A program made the position numbers and the translations under genes. A stretch of DNA of 45,173 nucleotides from an uncultured Lachnospiraceae bacterium (GTDB lineage: Bacteria > Bacillota > Clostridia > Lachnospirales > Lachnospiraceae): assembly GCA_947173945.1 (NCBI GenBank), contig CAMWGV010000018.1, positions 1-45,173 of the forward strand. The letters run 5' to 3'. Every line of letters starts with the position of its first letter. The first letter of the stretch is position 1. A model generated the notes under the pieces. The model saw nothing but the letters and a program-made list of their open reading frames with translations, ran no database searches and was not told where the DNA came from. Of this stretch, positions 1-8,252 are shown one piece after another.

Positions 1-51
1 GTATCTGAATGATATTATAACACAATATATGGATTTGTAAAGGGTATTATT

Positions 52-1113
52 ATGAAAAATGAAAAAAACTTTCCAACTGAAAAAAATAATAGTTCCAACG
101 AGTCCTTTAACAGGAGAAATGTCGATAGTTTAAAGCGGCTTATTGTACTTGCGTTACTTGTGATGTTCGTGTTTCCAATGATGGTATCACTATATCTTAT
201 GATGAGGATTAACAGTATTGAGAGAAGGATGGATGAGATTATCAATTCTCTGGGTAAGTCTCAGGTTAAGATTGAGAAGTCCCTTACAACAGAGTGGGAT
301 GAGATTCAACTTGCATTGGAAGCAGAGCTTGACAGCTATGCCTCAGCGAACATTGATAAGACCAGAGTTGAGGACAGCCAGATACTTGCCAATCCATATT
401 CATCGGATGAGCAGTCGGATGCTGCAAAAGAACCGGAAGCTTCTACAGAAGCATCAGAGCCGGTGTTGAACGGTAAAAAGGTCTATCTTACATTTGATGA
501 CGGACCAAGCAGTTATACCGAGGAGCTTTTAGATGTTCTGAAAGAGAAGAACGTAAAGGCAACATTTTTCGTAGTACATAACCCTGATGAGTCCCTTTGG
601 AAGGAGTACAGAAGAATCGTGGCAGATGGACATACACTTGGTATGCATTCTTACACGCATGTATACAGTGAAATTTATGCATCTAAGGAAGCTTTTATAA
701 AGGATGTAAATGATTTGCATAAGTTTTTATATGACCAGACAGGTATTGACTGCAGATATTACAGATTCCCGGGTGGAAGTTCTAATACAGTATCAGATGT
801 GGACATTCAGGAGCTTATGGAGTACCTGTACAAAGAGGATATAAGATTTTATGACTGGAATGCATTAAGCGGAGATGCAATGACTGCAAATATGAATCCG
901 CAGGAGTTGAATGACACAGTTCTTAAATATGTGAGGGCAAATGAGGGAGACTCCATGGTGCTTATGCATGATCTTGAAACAAGTCATACAACGATTGAAG
1001 CATTAGGAGATTTGATTGATACACTCAGAGAAGAGGGGTATGAGCTTTGTCCTATTGATGAATACACCACACCGGTGCAGCATGTAAGCTATTCACCGGC
1101 TTATGAGGAGTAA
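52..1113 (+). CDS. Membrane-anchored polysaccharide deacetylase (NodB domain)
   Basis: Predicted to remove N- or O-acetyl groups from a cell-surface polysaccharide or peptidoglycan outside the membrane. A single hydrophobic segment at about residues 30-51 follows a basic N-terminus, so the protein is probably anchored with its C-terminus outside. Residues 53-100 look coiled-coil, then comes an acidic Ser/Glu linker. The NodB domain starts near residue 143 with all expected motifs: TFDDGP (147-152, catalytic Asp and metal Asp), HSYTH (199-203, metal histidines), RFPGG (238-242), DWN (268-270) and LMHD (304-307). With the metal triad and catalytic residues present it is probably an active enzyme. 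The start is the ATG at 52 behind AAAGGG. folC follows at once, so the two are probably co-transcribed. The substrate is not evident from sequence. Confidence 0.93.
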   Translation: MKNEKNFPTEKNNSSNESFNRRNVDSLKRLIVLALLVMFVFPMMVSLYLMMRINSIERRMDEIINSLGKSQVKIEKSLTTEWDEIQLALEAELDSYASANIDKTRVEDSQILANPYSSDEQSDAAKEPEASTEASEPVLNGKKVYLTFDDGPSSYTEELLDVLKEKNVKATFFVVHNPDESLWKEYRRIVADGHTLGMHSYTHVYSEIYASKEAFIKDVNDLHKFLYDQTGIDCRYYRFPGGSSNTVSDVDIQELMEYLYKEDIRFYDWNALSGDAMTANMNPQELNDTVLKYVRANEGDSMVLMHDLETSHTTIEALGDLIDTLREEGYELCPIDEYTTPVQHVSYSPAYEE

Positions 1114-1130
1114 TAGTGAGGAACGACATC

Positions 1131-2390
1131 ATGGATTTTGCTATGGCTGTTAAGTATATTGAAAATAAAAATAAGCTCGGTCAAAGACCGGGCTTAGATA
1201 GTATAAAGGAGCTTTTGTACAGGTTAGGCAATCCGCAGGACAAGGTAAGATGTCTGCATATTGCAGGAACAAATGGCAAGGGCTCTATTTTTTCGTTTAT
1301 GCAGGATATTTTAATGGAATCCGGATATAGCGTTGGACGGTATGTGTCACCTACGGTTTTTACTTATTTGGAACGGTTTCAGATAAATAATAAGTATATT
1401 GATGAAAATACATTTGCAAAGGTTCTTACAATGGTAGCGGATGCGGCGGAAAATATGATGAAAGATGGATTTTTGGAGCCCACATCCTTTGAAATAGAAA
1501 CGGCAGTTGCATTTTTACTGTTTTATGAAAAAAAGGTTGATTTTGCACTTGTTGAGTGTGGCATGGGAGGACTGCTTGATGGAACGAATGTTATCAAGAA
1601 ACCGTATATGTCCGTAATGGCACAGATTTCAAGAGACCATATGCAGTTTTTAGGCGACACAATAAGACAAATTGCCATACAGAAGTCGGGTATAATAAAA
1701 GCGGACAGTATATGTATAACGGCACCTCAAAGCAAAGAGGCACTTGATGTAATTCAGGATGTATGTGACAAGAAAGGAACTTCCCTATTTCCGGTTGTGG
1801 AGGATGATATAAATGTTTTGGAAATGAACATATCCGGAACAAGATTTCAGTATAAAGGTGAAGAGTATTTCATTTCTGCATTGGGCGAGTACCAGATAGT
1901 AAATGCAGCAACCGCTATTGAAGCAGCAAATCATATTGAGGGTGTAAACATAGAGAATGTAAAAAGGGCAATCATGCAGACAAGGTGGCTGGGCAGACTT
2001 ACATTAGTGAGAAAATCCCCTTATATTTTAGTGGATGGTGCCCATAATGAACAGGCTTGGATTTCTCTGAAAAAATCCCTGCATAAGTATTTTACAAATA
2101 AGAAATTTATATATATAATAGGAGTATTAAGGGACAAGGAGTATCAAAAACTTGTGGATATATTGTCAGACACGATGAAATGTGCAATCGTGATTACTCC
2201 CACAAATGACAGAGGACTTGAAAATACAGTGCTCGCAAAGCTTATTGCCAATCAGGGCGTGGATACAATAGCTGTGAACGGTACGGACCCGGCAATGAGT
2301 TATGCACTTGATATTGCCCAACCCGAGGATGTGATTGTCGTATGTGGCTCTCTTTCTTTTATAGGTGATTACATGAAGGAATTGGCATAA
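1131..2390 (+). CDS. folC: Bifunctional folylpolyglutamate synthase / dihydrofolate synthase
   Basis: Adds glutamate to dihydropteroate and to reduced folates using ATP, in the cytoplasm. The P-loop HIAGTNGKGS lies near the N-terminus. The ECGMGGLLDGTNV segment and the VDGAHNEQAW motif of the Mur-ligase-like C-terminal domain are both present. Length (419 aa) is normal for FolC. I prefer the ATG at 1131, preceded by GAGGA, because the family usually begins close to the (M)xxxxAxxYI pattern. A GTG at 1116, with GAGGAG just upstream, would add five residues and cannot be excluded. The gene sits between the deacetylase and the rest of the folate genes, which supports the folate assignment over a MurC/D-type ligase. 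Confidence 0.94.
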   Translation: MDFAMAVKYIENKNKLGQRPGLDSIKELLYRLGNPQDKVRCLHIAGTNGKGSIFSFMQDILMESGYSVGRYVSPTVFTYLERFQINNKYIDENTFAKVLTMVADAAENMMKDGFLEPTSFEIETAVAFLLFYEKKVDFALVECGMGGLLDGTNVIKKPYMSVMAQISRDHMQFLGDTIRQIAIQKSGIIKADSICITAPQSKEALDVIQDVCDKKGTSLFPVVEDDINVLEMNISGTRFQYKGEEYFISALGEYQIVNAATAIEAANHIEGVNIENVKRAIMQTRWLGRLTLVRKSPYILVDGAHNEQAWISLKKSLHKYFTNKKFIYIIGVLRDKEYQKLVDILSDTMKCAIVITPTNDRGLENTVLAKLIANQGVDTIAVNGTDPAMSYALDIAQPEDVIVVCGSLSFIGDYMKELA

Positions 2391-2403
2391 ACAGGATAAA
2401 AAA

Positions 2404-2880
2404 ATGGATAAAATAAACAAGATATTAGATAATGAAAAATTCAAATATTATATAAACTATATAGAGGGAATGGAGGCAGACAGAAGCTTTTGCCTGCATG
2501 GGATGGAACACAGTCTGGACGTGGCGAGAATTGCTTATATTATCAGCCTTGAAAATAATATGGGGACAGATAAGGAGCTTATTTACGCAATGGCCCTTTT
2601 ACATGATATTGGACGTGCTGTAGAATATAAGGATGGAAGCCCACATCATAAAGCAGGAGCGGATATAGCAGGAGGGATACTGGCTGATGCAGGATTTTCG
2701 GAAGTGGATATACAAGATATATGCTCCGCTATCGCCTGCCACAAAAAAGAGCATCCGGAAGCAGGACTTGCAGGATTGTTATACAGGGCTGACAAGCTTT
2801 CAAGACGTTGCTTTGAATGTAAGGCTTATAAGGATTGCTACTGGGATGATGATATGAAAAATAAATTCATAATATATTGA
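2404..2880 (+). CDS. Small HD-domain phosphohydrolase in the folate cluster
   Basis: A 158-aa HD-superfamily metal-dependent phosphohydrolase. The motifs are HGMEHSLDVARIA (first His), ALLHDIGRAVEY (HD pair), HHKAGADIA and a later AIACHKKEHPE. The C-terminus carries a short Cys cluster (RRCFECKAYKDC), possibly a metal site. The RBS is weak (AGGATA) and the gene follows folC by 13 bases. Its place between folC and folP suggests a folate-pathway role. HD enzymes act on nucleotides and phosphate monoesters, so dephosphorylating a dihydroneopterin phosphate is a reasonable guess, but nothing in the sequence proves it. A general nucleotidase is the main alternative. Confidence 0.85.
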   Translation: MDKINKILDNEKFKYYINYIEGMEADRSFCLHGMEHSLDVARIAYIISLENNMGTDKELIYAMALLHDIGRAVEYKDGSPHHKAGADIAGGILADAGFSEVDIQDICSAIACHKKEHPEAGLAGLLYRADKLSRRCFECKAYKDCYWDDDMKNKFIIY

Positions 2881-2900
2881 CATTTTGAGAGGTGACATAA

Positions 2901-3716
2901 ATGCAGATTGGCAACATAGACTTCGAAATAGGAAGACGTCCTTATATAATGGGGATTTTAAACGTAACTCCCGATTCATTTTCTGACGGAGGCAATTACA
3001 ATAATATCGACAGGGCACTTGAAAGAACCAGGGAGATGATTGCGGGGGGAGCTGATATCATTGATGTTGGCGGTGAATCAACAAGACCGGGGCATGTTAA
3101 AATATCAGAGCAGGAGGAAATCGAACGGACTTGTTTTATAATAGAAGCTATTAAGGAAAACTTCAACATACCGGTTTCTCTTGATACTTATAAGGCGAAG
3201 GTTGCCCAGGCAGGAATTCTGGCGGGAGCCGATATGATAAATGATATATGGGGACTTAAATGGAACGATAAAATGGCGGAGACAATTGCACATTTCGGGG
3301 TGGCGTGCTGTCTTATGCATAACAGACATGAGACGGTGTATGGTGATTTTCTTCGGGATGTTGTGTCGGATTTGCAGGAAAGTATAGAGATAGCTTTGTC
3401 GGCAGGGGTGAGTGGTGATAAGCTGATGATAGATCCGGGAGTGGGCTTCGCAAAGGATACGGAGCAAAATCTTGCAATAATGAATAATCTGAAGCCGATT
3501 GTTGATATCGGATATCCTGTTTTGCTTGGAACGTCAAGAAAATCAATGATTGGAAACACACTTGATCTGCCTGTGGATGAAAGGCTGGAGGGAACAATCG
3601 CAACCTCTGTCATAGGACTTCTTTCCGGTTGCTCTTTTTTCAGGGTACATGATGTCAGGGAAAATTACAGAGCACTTAAAATGGCGGATGCTATAATGAA
3701 ATCAAAGGTTGTTTAA
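2901..3716 (+). CDS. folP: Dihydropteroate synthase
   Basis: Condenses 6-hydroxymethyl-7,8-dihydropterin diphosphate with p-aminobenzoate; this is the sulfonamide target. Seen directly: the N-terminal MGILNVTPDSFSDGG signature, the DVGGESTRPG loop, DPGVGFAKD and the C-terminal segment ending RVHDVREN, in the usual order of the TIM-barrel. Length (271 aa) is typical. The ATG at 2901 follows GAGGTG. The reading frame ends 13 bases before the folB-folK start at 3730, consistent with one transcript. No substitution is visible that would argue against activity. Confidence 0.97.
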   Translation: MQIGNIDFEIGRRPYIMGILNVTPDSFSDGGNYNNIDRALERTREMIAGGADIIDVGGESTRPGHVKISEQEEIERTCFIIEAIKENFNIPVSLDTYKAKVAQAGILAGADMINDIWGLKWNDKMAETIAHFGVACCLMHNRHETVYGDFLRDVVSDLQESIEIALSAGVSGDKLMIDPGVGFAKDTEQNLAIMNNLKPIVDIGYPVLLGTSRKSMIGNTLDLPVDERLEGTIATSVIGLLSGCSFFRVHDVRENYRALKMADAIMKSKVV

Positions 3717-3729
3717 AGAAAGGGTATAT

Positions 3730-4566
3730 ATGGACAAGATTGTCATAAAGGATTTGGAAATATTTGCATATCATGGTGTTTTGCCGGAGGAAAAAAAACA
3801 GGGGCAGACTTTTATTGTTACTGTTGAAATGTTTTTGGACCTGCATACGGCAGGAACAGAGGATAACCTGTCTGAGACAGTGAATTATGCAATGGTATGT
3901 GATACGATTGAAAAAGTTATGACAGATGAAAAGTATGATTTGATAGAGGCGGCTGCTGAAAACATAGCAGGTACCATTTTACTTGAATATGACAAGGTTG
4001 GCATGGTTCGTGTTGTTCTTAGTAAGCCTGCGGCACCTATTGATATGACCTTTGACACGGTTTATGTGGATATTACAAGAGGCAGGCATACTGTATATCT
4101 AGGGCTAGGATCAAATCTCGGTGACAAGGAAGGCTACCTTGATTATGCAGTGGACCAGTTAAACAAGGATGAGTACATAAAGGTAAACAAGGTATCAACA
4201 TATATCGTTACGAAACCATACGGAGATGTTGAGCAGGATGACTTTTTGAATGGCTGTCTGGAGATAGAAACACTGTATTCACCCCAGGAGCTTCTGGCAA
4301 TTATTAACGATATTGAGCAGGGTGCTGGAAGAAAAAGGCTTATTCGCTGGGGACCAAGAACGCTGGATATCGATATACTCTTATATGACAGGGAGATAAT
4401 AATGGAAGAAAACTTAAAAATTCCTCATGCAGAAATGGCAAAGCGCCGGTTTGTGCTGGAGCCTCTTTGTGAGATAGCACCATTTGCATATCATCCGGGC
4501 TATAACAAGACAATAATCGAGCTTTTAGATATATTACTTCTAAATGAAAAAGCGACTAACAAATAG
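3730..4566 (+). CDS. folBK: Fused dihydroneopterin aldolase / HPPK
   Basis: A two-domain folate enzyme of about 278 aa. The first ~118 residues are FolB-like (DLEIFAYHGVLPEEKKQGQ, then the ETVNYAMV strand and the IEAAAENIA helix) and convert dihydroneopterin to 6-hydroxymethyl-dihydropterin. The rest is FolK (YLGLGSNLGDKEGYL, the GPRTLDIDILLYD pyrophosphokinase signature, HAEMAKRRFVLEPL), which activates the product for FolP. The fusion is common in Firmicutes. I take the ATG at 3730, preceded by AAAGGG; an upstream in-frame TTG at 3709 would overlap folP and lacks a good RBS. With folP and folC this covers most late steps, but no folE is in view. Confidence 0.95.
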   Translation: MDKIVIKDLEIFAYHGVLPEEKKQGQTFIVTVEMFLDLHTAGTEDNLSETVNYAMVCDTIEKVMTDEKYDLIEAAAENIAGTILLEYDKVGMVRVVLSKPAAPIDMTFDTVYVDITRGRHTVYLGLGSNLGDKEGYLDYAVDQLNKDEYIKVNKVSTYIVTKPYGDVEQDDFLNGCLEIETLYSPQELLAIINDIEQGAGRKRLIRWGPRTLDIDILLYDREIIMEENLKIPHAEMAKRRFVLEPLCEIAPFAYHPGYNKTIIELLDILLLNEKATNK

Positions 4567-4577
4567 GGGGTGTAGAT

Positions 4578-6113
4578 ATGTCGTACAAAACATTTGCAGC
4601 CATATATGTGGGGTCAAGTGAAGTTGCAATGAAAATTTATGAGATTAGTGGGAAAAAGAACTTCAAGCAGCTTGATGGTGTAAATAATATTATTGAGCTT
4701 GCCAAGGATACTTACAGCAAGGGAGTTCTTACAACGGAATCCATACGTCAGATATGTGATATTTTATTAAGCTTTAAAAGTAAAATGAAGGAGTATCAGG
4801 TGTCAGATTACAGGGCATATGCTACAAGTGCCGTGCGTGAATGTGAAAATCAGGACATTGTACTGGATACAATTAAAAGAAGAACAGGTTTTGATGTTAA
4901 AGTATTAAGCAATTCGGAGCAGAGATACACAAATTTCAAAGGTCTTGTCGCAAAGTATGATAATTTCCATGATGTTGTCAGCAAAAATACTGCATTTGTT
5001 GATATTGGAGCAGGTAGTGTACAAATTTCCCTGTTTGACAAAAACAGTCTTGTTGTAACAGAAAATATTCCTATAGGAGCGGTTCGAATCAGGGATTATC
5101 TTTCTATTATAGGTACAAGAAGCGGACACCTTGACAGGCTTTTGGAGGAATATGTTGAGAGCGATATCGTAGCATTCAGAAACATATATCTTAATGACAA
5201 GGAAATTAAAAATATTATAGCGGTTGGAGAGGTTGTAAATGCCCTGAAAAAAATAGCACCTGAGCTGGATATAAGCGAAAAAGTAAATCGGGCACAGTTT
5301 CATGCAATGTATCAGAGAATAATAAGTATGACACCGCAGGAATTGTCAGAAAAATATGGTATCCCTTATGAAAGAGCTACGCTTATGCTTCCGAATATAA
5401 TTATTTATCAGTCTTTCCTGAATAACTGCAAGGCTGAAGAAATGTATGTTCCGAATGTGGATTTTTGTGAAGGAATTGCAGCATCGTATATGGATGAGGG
5501 AGCCAAAATTGTATTTAATCATAATTTTGATGAGGATATAATTGCATCCGCATATTACCTTGCAAAAAGATACAGATGCAGCAGAAGTCACGCGGAGAGA
5601 GTATCAGAGTATGCCTTAAAAATATTTGACAGTGTGAAGAAAGCATACGGAATGGGAAAAAGGGAACGCCTTCAACTGCAGATAGCCGCCATTTTACATG
5701 AGTGTGGAAATTATATTAACATGCATGATGGTGCAAGAAACTCCTATTATATAGTAGCAAATGCGGAAATAATCGGACTTTCCCACAAGGAGCGTATGGA
5801 GGTTGCAAACATAGTTAAATACAATATACTTGATCTGCCGGCAAGGGACAAAATGGATACGGAACTGGGCGATTGCGATTATATGGTTATAGCAAAACTG
5901 GCCGCCATTATCAGGATTGCCAATGTTATGGATAAGAGCCATAAGCAAAAACTGGAGGATGTGTCGGTAACAGTTAAGGATGAACAGGTGGTTATATCGG
6001 CAAAGACATATGAGGATATTTCTCTTGAGTCGGGGCTTTTTCTTGAAAAGGCCGATTTCTTTGAAACGGTATATGGGATAAGGCCGGTGCTCAGATTAAA
6101 AAGGAGTGTGTAG
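4578..6113 (+). CDS. ppx: Ppx/GppA-family exopolyphosphatase
   Basis: Predicted to release phosphate from the ends of polyphosphate, or to act on pppGpp. The N-terminal half has the ASKHA-fold motifs: YVGSSEVAMKIYE, RAYATSAVRECEN, LSNSEQRYTNFKGL and the phosphate-binding FVDIGAGSVQIS. The C-terminal part (about residues 320-511) is an HD-like helical domain containing AAILHECGNYINMHDGARNSYY. Length (511 aa) matches the long two-domain form. The RBS is AGGGG before the ATG at 4578. It lies one base before the polyphosphate kinase start, which strongly favours polyphosphate over pppGpp as the relevant substrate, although GppA activity remains possible. Confidence 0.93.
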   Translation: MSYKTFAAIYVGSSEVAMKIYEISGKKNFKQLDGVNNIIELAKDTYSKGVLTTESIRQICDILLSFKSKMKEYQVSDYRAYATSAVRECENQDIVLDTIKRRTGFDVKVLSNSEQRYTNFKGLVAKYDNFHDVVSKNTAFVDIGAGSVQISLFDKNSLVVTENIPIGAVRIRDYLSIIGTRSGHLDRLLEEYVESDIVAFRNIYLNDKEIKNIIAVGEVVNALKKIAPELDISEKVNRAQFHAMYQRIISMTPQELSEKYGIPYERATLMLPNIIIYQSFLNNCKAEEMYVPNVDFCEGIAASYMDEGAKIVFNHNFDEDIIASAYYLAKRYRCSRSHAERVSEYALKIFDSVKKAYGMGKRERLQLQIAAILHECGNYINMHDGARNSYYIVANAEIIGLSHKERMEVANIVKYNILDLPARDKMDTELGDCDYMVIAKLAAIIRIANVMDKSHKQKLEDVSVTVKDEQVVISAKTYEDISLESGLFLEKADFFETVYGIRPVLRLKRSV

Positions 6114-6114
6114 C

Positions 6115-8235
6115 ATGGATAGGAAACAACTTGAAAAATATGATAATTATTCAAATAGGGAGCTTAGCTGGCTTCAGTTTAACTACAGAATACTTGGGGA
6201 GGCAAAGGACAAAACGCTTCCGCTTTTTGAGAGACTTAAGTTTCTTAGCATAACAGCATCTAATTTAGATGAGTTTTTTATGATAAGAGTAGCATCACTG
6301 ATTGATCTTGTACATGCAGGGGTTAAAAAGAAAGATATAGCCGGACTTACACCGGAGGAGCAGCTGCAGAAAATTATTCCGGAAACGAAAAATATGATGA
6401 CATCACAGTATATGACACTGAATCGTTCGCTTTTACCTGCAATGGAGGATAAGGGACTGAAGCTTGTAAAGCATTATGAGGATTTGACAGAGAAGCAGGA
6501 AAAGTATGTTGACAAGTATTTTCATAAGGATGTATATCCTGTGCTTACACCTATGGCTGTTGATTCGTCAAGACCATTTCCGCTTATAAGCAATAAGACA
6601 CTGAACATAGGAGCTCTTATCCGTGATAAGAAAAAGGATGTAATAGATATAGCGACTGTTCAGGTACCGTCCGTTCTGCCGAGAATAGTGGAGCTTCCGG
6701 CAGAGGGAGAAGCACGTGAGATTATTCTTCTTGAGGAAATTATTGAGAAAAATCTCGGAAAGCTGTTTCTTAACTACGAGATAGTATGTGCCCATCCGTA
6801 TCGTATTATGAGAAATGCGGACCTTACAATAGATGAGGATGATGCAGCCGATCTGCTCAAGGAGATTGAAAGGCAGATAAAGAAAAGGGCATGGGGAGAA
6901 GTAATTAAGCTTGAAGTTGAGACAGATATGGACAAACGTCTTTTGAAAGAACTTAAAAAGCAACTTCAGGTTTCAAGTGAAGCCGTGTATTCCATAAATG
7001 GTCCGTTAGACCTTACATTCCTTATGAAGGTAAGTAATCTGGATGGATTTTCACATTTATGTAATAAGAAGTATGTACCTCAGCCTGTAAAAGCAATCAA
7101 TAATACTGAAAATATATTTGACCAAATAAAAAGGAAGGATATTCTTCTGCACCATCCATATGACGAATTCACACCTGTTATTCAGTTTATTAAACAGGCA
7201 GCAGTTGACCCGAATGTACTTGCAATTAAGCAGACGCTTTACCGTGTAAGTGGAAATTCACCTATCGTGGCTGCCCTTGCACTGGCTGCTGAAAATGGAA
7301 AGCAGGTAACCGTTCTTGTAGAGTTGAAAGCCAGATTTGATGAGGAAAACAATATCAACTGGGCAAAAAAACTTGAGAAGGCAGGCTGCCATGTTATTTA
7401 CGGATTGGTAGGACTAAAAACACACTCAAAGATAGCTCTCGTCGTAAGACGTGAGGAGGAGGGTATAAAGAGGTATGTTCACCTTGGAACAGGTAACTAT
7501 AACGATATAACGGCAAAGCTGTATACTGACATGGGTATGCTCACCGCATCAGACTCAATTGGTGAGGATGCAACTGCTGTATTTAATATGCTGTCAGGTT
7601 ACTCTGAACCTCCTGCGTGGAACAAACTTTTCGTTGCGCCTATATGGATGAAAAATAAGTTTGTAAGTCTGATAAGGCGTGAAATGGAAAATGCAAGAAT
7701 GGGCAAGGAAGCACGAATTATAGCAAAAATGAATTCACTTTGTGACCCTGTTATAATAAGTGCACTTTACGAGGCATCAAATGCCGGTGTAAAGATTGAC
7801 CTTATAATAAGAGGAATCTGTTGTTTGAAAACAGGTATTCACCAGCTTAGTGAAAACATAACAGTAAGGTCTATAGTTGGTAATTTCCTTGAGCATTCAA
7901 GAATATTTTATTTTTATAACAGCGGATTTGAGGATGTTTATATGGGAAGTGCCGACTGGATGCCAAGAAATCTTGATAAGAGAGTTGAGATTACATTCCC
8001 TGTAGAGGATGAGGATTTAAAGAAGGATGTAATCGAAATCTTAAATATACAGCTTGCAGATACATTAAAGGCATATATACTTATGCCGGATGGCTCATAT
8101 GAAAAGCAGGATCTGAGAGGAAGAGATAAGCTTGAGGCACAGGCATATTTCTGTAAAAGAGCGATGAATAGTGCAAATGAGGAGAACAAGCAGACTGTTT
8201 CAAGAGTTTTTGTTCCTAGGACATCAGAAAAATAA
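6115..8235 (+). CDS. ppk1: Polyphosphate kinase 1
   Basis: Makes polyphosphate reversibly from ATP. Recognisable PPK1 features: the N-terminal NRELSWLQFNYRIL and SNLDEFFMIRVASL segments, IKQTLYRVSGNSPIVAAL, and the two phospholipase-D-like catalytic regions with the autophosphorylated His in GLKTHSKIALVVRR and VHLGTGNYND. Length (706 aa) is normal. The start is the ATG at 6115 because AAGGAG at 6101-6106 is 8 bases upstream; a GTG at 6106 would fall inside that RBS. The close ppx-ppk pairing lets the cell set polyphosphate levels through one transcript. Confidence 0.97.
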   Translation: MDRKQLEKYDNYSNRELSWLQFNYRILGEAKDKTLPLFERLKFLSITASNLDEFFMIRVASLIDLVHAGVKKKDIAGLTPEEQLQKIIPETKNMMTSQYMTLNRSLLPAMEDKGLKLVKHYEDLTEKQEKYVDKYFHKDVYPVLTPMAVDSSRPFPLISNKTLNIGALIRDKKKDVIDIATVQVPSVLPRIVELPAEGEAREIILLEEIIEKNLGKLFLNYEIVCAHPYRIMRNADLTIDEDDAADLLKEIERQIKKRAWGEVIKLEVETDMDKRLLKELKKQLQVSSEAVYSINGPLDLTFLMKVSNLDGFSHLCNKKYVPQPVKAINNTENIFDQIKRKDILLHHPYDEFTPVIQFIKQAAVDPNVLAIKQTLYRVSGNSPIVAALALAAENGKQVTVLVELKARFDEENNINWAKKLEKAGCHVIYGLVGLKTHSKIALVVRREEEGIKRYVHLGTGNYNDITAKLYTDMGMLTASDSIGEDATAVFNMLSGYSEPPAWNKLFVAPIWMKNKFVSLIRREMENARMGKEARIIAKMNSLCDPVIISALYEASNAGVKIDLIIRGICCLKTGIHQLSENITVRSIVGNFLEHSRIFYFYNSGFEDVYMGSADWMPRNLDKRVEITFPVEDEDLKKDVIEILNIQLADTLKAYILMPDGSYEKQDLRGRDKLEAQAYFCKRAMNSANEENKQTVSRVFVPRTSEK

Positions 8236-8252
8236 GAAGGGGAAATTGTAAT

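Noticed and set aside
3709-3729. TTG start for folB-folK at 3709
   Set aside because: It would overlap folP without a usable RBS; the ATG at 3730 with AAAGGG upstream is better.
4560-4578. A transcription break between folBK and ppx
   Set aside because: The gap is too small for a terminator plus promoter, so I treat them as one transcript despite different functions.
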